DNA from: Bog-473 sp963736525
GTDB taxonomy: Bacteria; Actinomycetota; Acidimicrobiia; Acidimicrobiales; RAAP-2
Assembly (NCBI GenBank): GCA_963736525.1
Contig: CAVTPF010000013.1
Location: forward strand, 186,001-250,000
Length of the DNA stretch: 64,000 bases
Reading direction: 5' to 3'
A program made the translations under genes and the position numbers. How positions within the stretch are numbered: the first letter of the stretch is position 1; the number at the start of each line of letters is the position of its first letter. Below the pieces are notes generated by a model. The model worked only from the letters and a program-made list of their open reading frames with translations. It was not told the DNA's origin and made no database searches. This document shows, in pieces, positions 28,840 through 38,174 of the stretch.

Positions 28840-28874
28840 TACGCGAGCTGGGTTTAGAACGTCGTGAGACAGTG

Positions 28875-29621
28875 AACTAACCGCGCTGTCTATAAACTTG
28901 GCTATTTGCTGGAAACACCGATTGAATCCTGCGCTACTCGCTCTTCAAGGGTCGTGATACACCCACTGACGTACGATGCGGGCATGGACGTGGAGAGCAG
29001 TGACAATGCGTCAGGTGCGGTCAATCAGCAGGAAAGGCTGGAGTCGTACATAGCTGGTTTTGTTGATGGAGAAGGTTGTTTTCATGTAGCGATCCAAAGG
29101 AACCCGTGCACGAGAAGCCGGATGGCAACTCGTCCCGGAGTTCCGGATCAGTCAGGATGTATCTCGAGCGAAGGTCTTGGACATCGCAGCGAGCGCTCCT
29201 GGGTTGTGGATCGGTCCGTGAGAACCACCGGCAGTCGTTTGACCACACATACGTGTTCGTCGTGCGACGGCGCCAAGATCTGCTCGAGAGAGTGATCCCC
29301 TTCTTCGAACGAAACCCGCTACTGAGCTGCAAACAAGAGGAGTTCGCCACCTTCGCATTCATCGTGAGAGCGATGGCAAGGGGTGAGCATCTGGCGCCGG
29401 AGGGCTTCGAGCGGCTTGCCGCCCGGGCTCTCCAGATGAACGGTGGTGGTCGGTATCGACGACTGCACCGAAGCTCAGATTCCAGAATCCTCAGAGACCA
29501 TATGCCAGGCACCCTCGCAATCCTGCGGGCGTGAAGATATGGTCCGATCTGCATGGCGACATGCAGAGCCAGGCAGAAATGCCCTGGCCCCCGATCTATT
29601 GGATCGGTGGTAACAAGAATG
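28875..29621 (+). mobile_element. group I intron C in 23S, after E. coli position 2604
   Basis: A 747-nt intron in the peptidyl-transferase centre, two nucleotides after the equivalent of A2602. The 5' exon ends GACAGU and pairs perfectly with the guide GCUGUC (28886-28891), with U-G at the splice site. The intron ends in G (29621) before TCGGTCCC. Core elements are P (ATTTGCTGGAAAC, 28904), Q (TCAATCAGCAGGAAA, 29021), R (CCTCAGAGACCATATGC, 29489) and S (GAAGATATGGTCC, 29533). It is related to A and B by its core and by its endonuclease ends. Confidence 0.9.
28984..29534 (+). pseudogene. LAGLIDADG endonuclease in intron C, two frameshifts
   Basis: Begins MDVESSDNASGAVNQQERLE, and the motif is SYIAGFVDGEGCFHVAIQR near residue 22. 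The frame then shifts near 29110-29120 to one encoding WQLVPEFRISQDVSRAKVLD. It shifts again near 29195-29205 to LGCGSVRENHRQSFDHTYVF and on to the end (RILRDHMPGTL). Both shifts have the polarity of one extra base. All parts of the family are present, so the damage is recent or is a consensus error like those in 33-51 kb. As written, the protein would stop after about 100 residues. Confidence 0.8.
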
Positions 29622-29933
29622 TCGGTCCCTATCCGATGCAGCCGTAGGAGATTTGAGAAAGGCTGTCCCTAGTACGAGAGGACCGGGACGGACGTAGCTC
29701 TCGTGTGCCAGTTGTCCTGCCAAGGGCACGGCTGGTTTGCGACCTACGGGTGGGATAAGCGCTGAAAGCATCTAAGTGCGAAGCCCGTTTCGAGATGAAA
29801 TCTCCCACAGGGTTAACCTGGTAAGGCCCGTGGCTAGACGACCACGTTGATAGGCCGGAGGTGTAAGTGCAGCAATGCATTCAGCCGACCGGTACTAATC
29901 GGCCGAGGGCTTGGAGACCTACTCATGCTCGTG

Positions 29934-29968
29934 CTCGCTTTGGAACGCTCAGGGGCTGCGGTGACGCA
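29934..29968 (+). other. 3' strand of the pre-23S processing stem
   Basis: This segment (with ATGCTCGTGCTCGCTTTGGA) is the near-perfect reverse complement of 24966-25001. The two bring the ends of 23S together for RNase III processing. Confidence 0.8.
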
Positions 29969-30029
29969 GCCACAGGCGCGGCTCCGGTCTTCGAACCTCG
30001 AAGGCGGGTGAGCCGGCCGAGCGCACGGT

Positions 30030-30147
30030 TTCCGGTGGCCATGGCGGCGGGGAAACACCCGTTCCCATTCCGAACACGGCAGTTAAGCCCGCCCGCGCCG
30101 ATGGTACTTGGGGGGAGGCCCCCTGGGAGAGTAGGTCGCCGCCGGGA
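30030..30147 (+). rRNA. rrf: 5S ribosomal RNA
   Basis: About 118 nt. The terminal stem is TTCCGGTGGC / GCCGCCGGGA. The conserved loop ACACCCGTTCCCATTCCGAA and the GATGGTACTT and GGGAGAGTAGG segments are all present. Ends are placed from the stem and may be off by one or two bases. Confidence 0.93.
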
Positions 30148-30160
30148 TTTCTCATGACGA

Positions 30161-30202
30161 AGACCCCCTCCGAGCTCCGGCTCGAGGGGGTCTCGTCGTT
30201 TC
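30161..30202 (+). terminator. rrn operon terminator
   Basis: AGACCCCCTC and GAGGGGGTCT form a 10-bp GC-rich stem around CGAGCTCCGGCTC, followed by the T-rich stretch CGTCGTTT. It lies 14 bases after the end of 5S. Confidence 0.85.
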
Positions 30203-30262
30203 CGGGGAGAGCCAGACTCCTCGGCCCGGGGCGGTCGGGGGCCCGGTGCGTAGAATCGGCGC

Positions 30263-31831
30263 ATGCCTCCCGATTCCCCGCGGCCGAGCCGTCGCGCCCC
30301 TGGGCCGCGGCCGACCGCGGCCCCCACGGGGGGCGAAATCGGGGAGCCAGGCACGCGGGCGGCCGGGCGGGAGCTCGGGCGGGGCCGGCGGAGCGGCCAG
30401 AGCCCACGGGTCGCGGGAAGCCCGGCTCGCCAGCGGCCGAGCGGTGCGGGAGGAGCGTCGGCGCGCCCAGCAAGCGGGTCGGCGCGCTCATCGAGCAGAG
30501 GGACGTCGTCCCGAGGGGCCGGCGCCCCCCGGAAGGCCTCGGGGCAGGCGGGCCAGCAGGACCGGGCGCGTCCCCAACGAACAGGAGCGCCGAGGACCGG
30601 TGGGCCACGGGCCCGGCGCAGCGGCGAACCAGAGCGCACCCCGCGCCCGAGGACGGGTGGCGCCACCAGGGCGACGACCGCCGCCCGGCCATCGGGCGAC
30701 GAGGAGCGCCCGCTGCCGGACCAGGCCCGGAAGTGGGGCAACGTGGCCCGACGCGGCGCACGGGAGGTCGCTCGGAGGGACGCCCCCCATGACGCCACGG
30801 AGCGCAGCGGCGCCAGCATCGCCGATGACCGCGAGCGCCGGAGGACCATGGCCCCCCCCACCAGACCAGCGGCCTGGCGACGCGACGACGGGGCCCGGGA
30901 CGAATGGCAGGACGCCGCACCAGCGGCGGGCCGCAGCAGGAGCCGCAGGGCCATGCCCACGGGGACGTCCACGAGCGCACGCGACGCCATCGCCGGCCTC
31001 TCGGCGCGCCACCCCCTCCCGGCCGATATCGCGGCCGAGATCCGCAACGCGGCCGACACGGCGACGGCCCGCCACCGGGAGCATCTCGTCGAGCGGACCG
31101 AGTCCGCCTACGGCGCCTACGAGCGGGGCCGCTACCAAGATGCGCTCCGGGCCATCAAGCCGGTCGCCGACGAGGCACCCGGCGTGGCCGCCGTGCGGGA
31201 GCTCACCGGCCTGGCCGCCTACCGGAGCGGTCGGTGGCGCGACGCCACCCGCCACCTGCAGGCCTTCGGGGCCCTGAGCGACTCGACGGAGCACCTGCCC
31301 GTGCTGATGGACTGCCAGCGGGCGCTGCACAAGCCGAAGAAGGTCGCGGAGCTGTGGAGCGAGCTCCGGCACAGCTCGCCCGACCCCGACGTGCTCGCCG
31401 AGGGGCGGATCGTCGCCGCGGCCTCGCTGGCCGACAGCGGCGACCTCAACGGCGCCATTGCCCTGCTGGCCACGGCGGGTGCGACGAAGGCACTCCGGAA
31501 CCCCTCCGATCGCCACGTCCGGCAGTGGTACCTGCTGGCGGACCTCTACGAGCGGGCCGGCGACGTCCCACGGGCGCGCGAGTACTTCGAACGGATCCTC
31601 CGGGCCGACCCCGAGGCCTACGACGTGGCGGAGCGCCTCCGAGGGCTGGGAGCGGAGCGCCGGCCGCGGGCCAAGGGCCCCAAACGGTCGAAACAGCCGA
31701 AGCCGGCGCCGCGGCGCCGGAGGCCACAGGGTCGGCCCGCCCCGCTCAGGGCCGCACCCGATCCACCCCCGCCGGCTGACGGGGGCCCCGCCGGCCGGCG
31801 GGCCCTCCACGCCGTCACCCGGCCGACGCCG
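30263..31831 (+). CDS. tetratricopeptide-repeat protein; 3' end unclear
   Basis: Residues 1-235 are Arg/Pro/Gly/Ala-rich and look disordered. Residues 250-465 form a helical-repeat array of TPR type: YGAYERGRYQDALRAIKPVA, LTGLAAYRSGRWRDATRHLQ, AAASLADSGDLNGAIALLAT and LADLYERAGDVPRAREYFER. It is probably a scaffold or partner-binding protein of unknown role. The tail after residue 475 is basic. The frame has no stop codon until 33223 and runs antisense through the whole L,D-transpeptidase gene, so I stop the call just before that gene. The true stop codon is probably masked by an indel; the neighbouring frame ends at 31779. Confidence 0.6.
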
Positions 31832-33169
31832 TCACCCCGCCGGCGCCGCCGTAGGCGTCGTCGGCGGGGTCGCCGGGGTTGGGGCCGGCGCCGGGGCCGG
31901 GGACGCCGTGGTCGTCGTCGCCGGCGGTGCGGTCGTCGTGGTCGTCGTCGTCGGCGGTGGCGCCGTCGTGGTCGTCGCCGGGGGAGCGGTGCCGAAGTTC
32001 GGACCCTCGACCGTGACCAGCGTGCCGATCGGCGTCAGGGGCCAGACCAGCGCGGCGTCGGCGTAGCTCATCTCGACGCAGCCGTTGCTCTGGGGGGACC
32101 CGTAGCTGGCACGGATGAACCCGTGCAACGCGTCGCCACCGTTGAAGTAGCTGGCGTAGGGGACGTTGGGGTCGTTGTAGGTGGTCCCGTCCGGGTTGGT
32201 CCCCTTCATGTCCGAGTAGCGCACGTGCTCGAAGACGGCGTAGTTCCCGTCGGTGGTGTCGGCTCCCGGCGCACCGGTGTTGACCGGGATCCCGACATAC
32301 TGCGCCACCCCGTTGTCCCACAGGGTCAGGTTCTGCGGGATCACCTTGTTCACGAGCACGTACACGTACGGCGTGGCGTCCACCTTGTCGTTGATCGTGT
32401 CGTTGATCAGCGCGGTCCAGACCGCCGGTCCGGCGATGCCGTCGACACCGAGGTTGTTCTGGGTCTCGAAAGCCTCCACCGCCGCCTTGGTGATCTCGTT
32501 CTCGGTCCCCTGGGTCCACTGCGAGGTGAGCTCGGGGGGGAGCCCGGGCCAGCGCCACGAGAAGGTGCCGGGCTGGTCCTGGGCCAGGTCGGCCCGAGAT
32601 GGTGGGGGGCCGGCCGGGACGAAGGCCACCGGCAGGAAGTTCAGCTGTGCCAGGAGCTGTTGCAGGCGCAGCGTGTCCCCGGGGGCGACGGCGAACGCCA
32701 CCGAGCTCGACGTGGGCAGGACGGCGCCGTCGCTCGCCCGCAGGCCGTGCGGTCCACCCGGAATGGTGAGCACCTCCTGGGAGGACGGGATGAGGGGGGA
32801 GTCCAGCTCGTAGGTGAGGGTGGCGGCGTCCGTCTGGACCCACTGGCCCGCCACGGCCGGCGCGAGCACGGGCGTCACCGTGTGCGCCGAGAGCGGGGCG
32901 GAGAAGGTCACCGAGATCGTGGTGTCCGGTGCGACGTCCTGAGCCCCCGCCGCCGGTGTCGTGGAGCGCAGTGTGAACGCCGTCGAGGCCGGGGTCGCGT
33001 CCGAGGCCGCGTGCGCTGCGCCCACTGCGTCCGACGACCCCGTGTGTCCGGGAGCGCCCGAATCCAACGTGAAGAAGAGCACGGCCGCGATGACGACCAC
33101 CGCGCCGGCCAGGAACACCCAGGGACGCCGGCGCACTGCCCTGCCTGCCTTGGATTCGAGAACGTTCAT
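31832..33169 (-). CDS. L,D-transpeptidase (YkuD domain) with Ig-like and peptidoglycan-binding domains
   Basis: A 445-residue exported cell-wall cross-linking enzyme. A transmembrane anchor (WVFLAGAVVVIAAVLFFTL, residues 16-34) is followed by an Ig-like domain (residues 65-150), a peptidoglycan-binding-1-like segment (AAVEAFETQNNLGVDGIAGP) and the YkuD domain. The active site reads HGFIRASYGSPQSNGCVEMS, with the histidine and the nucleophilic cysteine in place. Here SNGC replaces the commoner SHGC. The last 55 residues are a Thr/Pro-rich wall-spanning tail. It makes 3-3 peptide cross-links in the envelope. It converges with the TPR gene and is divergent from the aldolase gene. Confidence 0.9.
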   Translation of the reverse strand: MNVLESKAGRAVRRRPWVFLAGAVVVIAAVLFFTLDSGAPGHTGSSDAVGAAHAASDATPASTAFTLRSTTPAAGAQDVAPDTTISVTFSAPLSAHTVTPVLAPAVAGQWVQTDAATLTYELDSPLIPSSQEVLTIPGGPHGLRASDGAVLPTSSSVAFAVAPGDTLRLQQLLAQLNFLPVAFVPAGPPPSRADLAQDQPGTFSWRWPGLPPELTSQWTQGTENEITKAAVEAFETQNNLGVDGIAGPAVWTALINDTINDKVDATPYVYVLVNKVIPQNLTLWDNGVAQYVGIPVNTGAPGADTTDGNYAVFEHVRYSDMKGTNPDGTTYNDPNVPYASYFNGGDALHGFIRASYGSPQSNGCVEMSYADAALVWPLTPIGTLVTVEGPNFGTAPPATTTTAPPPTTTTTTTAPPATTTTASPAPAPAPTPATPPTTPTAAPAG

Positions 33170-33429
33170 GGCCTCCGCTCGCTCAAGACGTCGCCGACTC
33201 GCAATCCGGCGTCTTCAGCGTAGGGGCCGGAACTGGGCCCGACGCGTCACCGACCGCAGAAACATCGCGCTCGTCACCTGCGCAACCACCCTTGTCCCCC
33301 CGGTGCGTGACGAAGGTAATCGGAGCGTGAACGCACGCGAACAGCTGCCCCCGCTGCCCTCCCGGCCGCTCCTGAGGGCAGCCCGATCTCCCCGAGGAAC
33401 CCGGCCGACCCTCCGGTAGGCTCGCCACC

Positions 33430-34492
33430 ATGAGCACGAGCACCGATCTGCACCAGCTTCTCGGCGACGACGCGGACGCCCTCCTCGGCTACACCGCCAA
33501 GGCGTTTCCCGGCCGAGCACCTCACCCTGCCGGGACCCGACTATCTCAGCCGGGTCTTCACGGAGAGCGACCGGAATCCCACCGTGTTGCGCAATCTCGG
33601 CACCTTGTTCAACCACGGCCGCCTGGGCGGCACTGGATACCTCTCCATCCTCCCGGTCGACCAGGGCATCGAGCACTCGGCTGCGGCGAGCTTCTCGAAG
33701 AACCCCGCCTACTTCGATCCGCTCAATCTGCTGGAGCTCGCACTGGCGGGCGAGTGCAATGCCGTCGCCACGACGCTGGGCACGCTCGGCCTGGCCGCGC
33801 GCAAGTACGTGCACCGCATCCCCTTCATCTGCAAGCTGAACCACAACGCGTTCATGCACGTGCCCGACACCTACGACCAGATCATGTTCGGTTCGGTGCG
33901 CCAGGCGGCCGACCTCGGTGCGGTCGGGGTGGGCGCCACGATCTACTTCGGCTCCGACGACATGGACCGCGAGCTGCAACAGGTGGCGGAGGCCTTCGCC
34001 GAGGCGCACCGGCTCGGCATGTTCACCGTGCTGTGGTGCTACCTGCGCAACCCGGCCTTCAACAAGGACGGGGTCAACTACGAGGTCTCGGCCGACCTGA
34101 CCGGCCAGGCCAACCACATGGGCGTGACGATCGAGGCCGACATCATCAAGCAGAAGCAGCCGGAGAACAACGGCGGCTACACGGCCATCGGCTTCGGGCG
34201 CACCGACCCCCTCGTCTACGACGAGCTCACCACCGACCACCCGATCGACCTCACCCGCTGGCAGGTCGTCAACTGCTATGCCGGTCGCATCGGTCTCATC
34301 AATTCCGGCGGCGAGTCCAAGGGTGAGGACGACCTGGCCCAGGCCGTGCGCACCGCCGTCATCAACAAGCGCGCCGGCGGCATGGGCCTCATCGTGGGTC
34401 GCAAGTCCTTCCAGCGCCCGCTGGCCGAGGGGGCCGCCCTCATCCACGCCGTCCAGGACGTCTACCTGAACCCCGAGGTCACCGTCGCCTGA
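33430..34492 (+). CDS. class I fructose-bisphosphate aldolase (DhnA-type), one frameshift
   Basis: Aldolase of the archaeal/FbaB type with a Schiff-base lysine. The N-terminus STSTDLHQLLGDDADALLGY is in one frame. After an extra base in TTTCCC (33506-33512) the protein continues as AEHLTLPGPDYLSRVFTESD and then TGYLSILPVDQGIEHSAAAS. The catalytic region includes IPFICKLNHNAFMH and GVTIEADIIKQKQPENNGGY. The end is GLIVGRKSFQRPLAEGAAL. It would act in glycolysis or gluconeogenesis. Removing one base restores about 353 residues. Confidence 0.85.
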
Positions 34493-34745
34493 GCCCTGAG
34501 GGGGCCGCCTCGCCGGCTCTGCGCCACCTCCACCCGGAGGCCGGCCCGGAGCCCGCCCACGGGCCGACCTCGCCGCACCGGAGGAACGGCCGTATGAAGG
34601 CGGGTCCCCGGGCGCCCGGGGGTAGGATTGGCCCGAACGAGCAATTCGGACGGAGAGTGCCGCCGCGGTGCCGGCGCGGGTGGCACGACGGCCCACCGCG
34701 AAAGCCGGGGCTCTCCACCGTCCATGACATGAGACGAGGCAGCCC

Positions 34746-36625
34746 GTGGCATCGGGAACGCAACACGCGACAGAGCAGTTGGACCAGGTCATCGTGCGCT
34801 TCGCCGGCGACTCGGGTGACGGCATGCAGCTCACCGGCGACCGTTTCACCACGAGCAGCGCCCTGTTGGGCAACGACCTGTCCACCTTCCCCGACTTCCC
34901 CGCCGAGATCCGCGCCCCCGGCGGGCACCCTGAGCGGCGTCTCGGCCTTCCAGGTCCACATCTCGGACCACGACATCCTGACCCCCGGCGACTCGCCGAA
35001 CGACGCTGGTGGCGATGAACCCGGCGGCCCTCAAGGCCAACATCGACCTGATGGCCCAGGGAACGGTGCTCATCGTCAACAGCGACTCCTTCGAGGAGCG
35101 CGGCCTGGCCAAGGCGGGCTACGAGACCAACCCGCTGACCGACGGCTCGCTCAGCGCCTACATCGTCTACGAGGTCCCCATGACCTCCATCACCCAGGAG
35201 GTCTGCAAGGAGGCCGGCGTCAAGCCGCGCGACGCCGAGCGCTCCAAGAACTTCTTCGCGCTCGGACTGGTCAGCTGGCTCTACACCCGGCCCGTCGACC
35301 CGATCATCAAGTGGATCACCGAGCGCTTCGGCGCCAAGCCGCAGGTGGTCGAGGCCAACACCCGCGCCTTCCGGGCCGGCTACGACTTCGGCGAGACGGC
35401 CGAGCTCTTCGAGTCCAACTACGAGATCCGGCCGGCGACCTTCGACCCGGGAGAGTACGTGCAGGTCACCGGCAACCAGGCGCTCGCCTGGGGCCTGATC
35501 ACGGCGTCGAGGCTCGCCGGCCTGCCGCTCTTCCTCGGCAGCTACCCCATCACGCCCGCCTCGGACATCTTGCACGAGCTGAGCCGTCGCAAGGAGTTCG
35601 GGATCCGCACCTTCCAGGCCGAGGACGAGATCGCCGGCATCGGCGCCGCACTCGGCGCGTCGTTCGGGGGCGCCATCGGGGTGACCACGACCAGCGGTCC
35701 GGGTCTCGACCTCAAGTCCGAGACGATCGGCCTCGCCATCAACCTCGAGCTGCCGCTGGTCATCGTCGACGTCCAGCGCGGCGGCCCCTCCACCGGGCTC
35801 CCCACCAAGACCGAGCAGGCCGACCTGCTCCACGCCATGTACGGCCGTCACGGCGAGGCGCCGCTGCCGATCCTGGCGCCGCAGACGCCGAGCGACTGCT
35901 TCGCGGCGGCGATCGAGGCCACCCGGCTGGCCGTGACCTACCGCACCCCGGTCATCCTGCTCTCCGACGGCTACCTGGCCAACGGGGCGGAGCCCTGGCG
36001 CCTGCCCGACCTCGACACGTTCGAACCGATCGAGGCCGGCTTCGCCGCCGAGCCCAACCACGTCGACGACGCCGGCAACCCGGCGTTCTGGCCCTATGTG
36101 CGCGATCCGCAGACGCTGGCCCGACCGTGGGCCCCGCCCGGCCTGCCGGGGCTGGAGCACCGCATCGGCGGCCTCGAGAAGGAGGACGGCAGCGGCAACG
36201 TGTCCTACGAGGGTGTCAACCACGAGCGCATGGTGCACCTGCGGCAGGACAAGATCGCCGGGATCGCCGCTCAGATCCCGCCCGTCGAGGTCAACGACGA
36301 GACCGGGGACGCCCAGCTGCTCCTGGTCAGCTGGGGCTCGACCTACGCCGCCGTTGCGGCGGGCGTCAAGCGGGTGCGGGCCAGGGGCATGAAGGCGGCG
36401 CACGTGCACCTGCGACACCTCAACCCGCTGCCCTCCAACCTCGGTGAGGTGCTGGGCCGCTACACGCAGGTCCTCGTGCCCGAGATGAACCTCGGCCAGC
36501 TGAGCCGGATCCTGCGCGCCGAGTACCTCGTCGACGCCCAGACCATGTCCAAGATGCAGGGCGTCCCGTTCCGTGTCGGAGAGATCGAGGCAGCCATCAC
36601 CGCGCTGCTCGGAGGCAAATCATGA
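34746..36625 (+). CDS. korA: 2-oxoacid:ferredoxin oxidoreductase subunit alpha (KorA-like), two frameshifts
   Basis: Fused gamma-alpha subunit that, with the next gene, oxidises 2-oxoglutarate (or another 2-oxoacid) to the acyl-CoA with ferredoxin. The gamma domain begins QVIVRFAGDSGDGMQLTGDR. The frame shifts near 34915-34925 and again near 35000-35008, each by one extra base, before MNPAALKANIDLMAQG. The alpha domain contains TGNQALAWGLITASRLAGLP, FLGSYPITPASDILHELSRR and the TPP-side AEDEIAGIGAALGASFGGA. The closing region LLLVSWGSTYAAVAAGVKRV is typical of KorA. The start is GTG 34746, and the stop codon overlaps the korB start. Confidence 0.85.
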
Positions 36626-37683
36626 GCGAGTCCAACGGCGCCAACGGGTCCAACGGATCCGTCGCCACCGCCGTCCCCGTCACCACCCGCAAGGACTGGA
36701 CCAGCGACCAGGAGGTCCGCTGGTGCCCGGGCTGCGGCGACTACTCCATCCTGGCGGCCGTGCAGATGCTCATGCCCGAGCTGGGCGTGCGACGCGAGAA
36801 CACGGTGTTCCTCTCGGGCATCGGCTGCGCGGCGCGCTTCCCGTACTACATGAACACGTACGGCATGCACTCCATTCACGGACGCGCTCCCGCCATCGCG
36901 ACCGGCCTGGCCACGACGCGCCCCGACCTCGACGTCTGGGTCATCTCGGGCGACGGCGACGCGCTGTCCATCGGGGGCAACCACCTCATCCACGCGCTGC
37001 GGCGCAACGTCCGGCTGAACATCTTGATGTTCAACAACCAGATCTACGGACTGACCAAGGGCCAGTACTCGCCCACGTCCGAGGTGGCCAAGGTCACCAA
37101 GTCGACACCGTTCGGCTCCGTTGACACGCCGTTCAACCCGGTGTCGCTCGCCCTCGGCGCCGAAGCGACCTTCGTGGCCCGCACCCACGACATGGACCGG
37201 GCCCACATGCAGGAGACCTTCCGCCGGGCCCACCGGCACAACGGCGCCGCGTTCGTCGAGGTCCTGCAGAACTGCAACGTGTTCAACGACGGCGCCTTCG
37301 AGAAGATCACCGGTCGCGACGTGCGGGCGAGCATGTTGATCCCGCTCGAGCACGGCAAGCCGATCGTCTTCGGCGGCGAGGATGCCGAGCGCGGCGTGGT
37401 GCAGCGTCCCGACGGCGGCCTGGAGATCGTCTCGGTGGCCGACACCGGCCTCGGCGCCCTCCTGGTCCACGACGAGGCCCGCGAGGACCCGGGCCTGGCC
37501 TTCGCGCTCTCCCGCCTGGCCCGCGGCCCCTACGAGCCGACGCCGATCGGCGTGTTCCGCGCCGTCGAGCGCCCCGAGTACGGGGCGCAGATGTCCGACC
37601 AGATCACCGACGCCCAGGCCAAGCGCGGCTTGGGCGACGTCGCTGCCCTGCTGCGCTCCGGCTCGAGCTGGACGGTGAATTAG
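36622..37683 (+). CDS. korB: 2-oxoacid:ferredoxin oxidoreductase subunit beta (KorB-like)
   Basis: A 353-residue beta subunit that binds thiamine diphosphate and an iron-sulfur cluster. The cluster/TPP motif WCPGCGDYSILAAVQ is near residue 34, GIGCAARFPYYMNTYG near residue 70, and the Mg-TPP motif GDGDALSIGGNHLIHALRRN near residue 113, followed by NNQIYGLTKGQYSPTS. It is intact and follows korA with a four-base overlap. KorAB often replaces or supplements 2-oxoglutarate dehydrogenase in Actinobacteria, which ties it to the GarA regulator encoded 6 kb downstream. Confidence 0.93.
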   Translation: MSESNGANGSNGSVATAVPVTTRKDWTSDQEVRWCPGCGDYSILAAVQMLMPELGVRRENTVFLSGIGCAARFPYYMNTYGMHSIHGRAPAIATGLATTRPDLDVWVISGDGDALSIGGNHLIHALRRNVRLNILMFNNQIYGLTKGQYSPTSEVAKVTKSTPFGSVDTPFNPVSLALGAEATFVARTHDMDRAHMQETFRRAHRHNGAAFVEVLQNCNVFNDGAFEKITGRDVRASMLIPLEHGKPIVFGGEDAERGVVQRPDGGLEIVSVADTGLGALLVHDEAREDPGLAFALSRLARGPYEPTPIGVFRAVERPEYGAQMSDQITDAQAKRGLGDVAALLRSGSSWTVN

Positions 37684-38174
37684 GCCGCCGGCCCCGCCGC
37701 CGCCGGCCCCGCCTCGGCCTCGTCCCGGATCCGCTCGAGCGTGGTGCGCATGTTGTCGCGGTTCGTCTTGCCGCGGGACCAGCCCAAGAGGGCCCAGTAG
37801 AGGCGCAACCACCAGAGCGGGGACAGCGTGAAGGACTCGGTCACGTCGCAGCCGCCGTCCGCCGGCACGATCTCGTAGCCCCAGACGCTGGTGGGTGGTT
37901 TGCCCGCCGCCCCCACTCCGAAGGCGAAGGACCTGCCCGGCTCGCACACGGTCACGGTGCACGTCGTCGAGTACTTGATGCCCCTCCGGTTGCGGTTCAC
38001 GTGGCCCCGGAACCTGGCCCCCGGCGCGGGGCCGGTCGCGCCGTCGATCCACTCGGCCCCGAAGGTCTCGGGGCTGTAGCGGCCGATGCGGGTGACGTCG
38101 CTCACGAGGTCCCACACGCGTTCGGGTGGCGCCGCCATGTGGACCGTCACGGACTCGTGCATCTCGTCACTCAC
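37680..38174 (-). CDS. SRPBCC family protein
   Basis: A 164-residue START-like protein: HESVTVHMAAPPERVWDLVS at the N-terminus, RIGRYSPETFGAEWIDG in the middle and a long C-terminal helix (GKTNRDNMRTTLERIRDEAE). It probably binds a hydrophobic ligand; the role is unknown. It starts at GTG 38174, overlapping the stop codon of the upstream DUF1015 gene, so the two form an operon. It converges with korB, overlapping it by four bases. Confidence 0.8.
   Translation of the reverse strand: MSDEMHESVTVHMAAPPERVWDLVSDVTRIGRYSPETFGAEWIDGATGPAPGARFRGHVNRNRRGIKYSTTCTVTVCEPGRSFAFGVGAAGKPPTSVWGYEIVPADGGCDVTESFTLSPLWWLRLYWALLGWSRGKTNRDNMRTTLERIRDEAEAGPAAAGPAA

Noticed and set aside
33170..33429. Riboswitch (for example c-di-AMP type) upstream of the L,D-transpeptidase
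   Set aside because: The conserved aptamer segments could not be matched on the minus strand.
33215..36418. 1067-codon minus-strand frame across the aldolase and korA
   Set aside because: Antisense shadow with repetitive Leu/Asp/Val/Gly composition; the plus strand encodes recognisable enzymes even with frameshifts.
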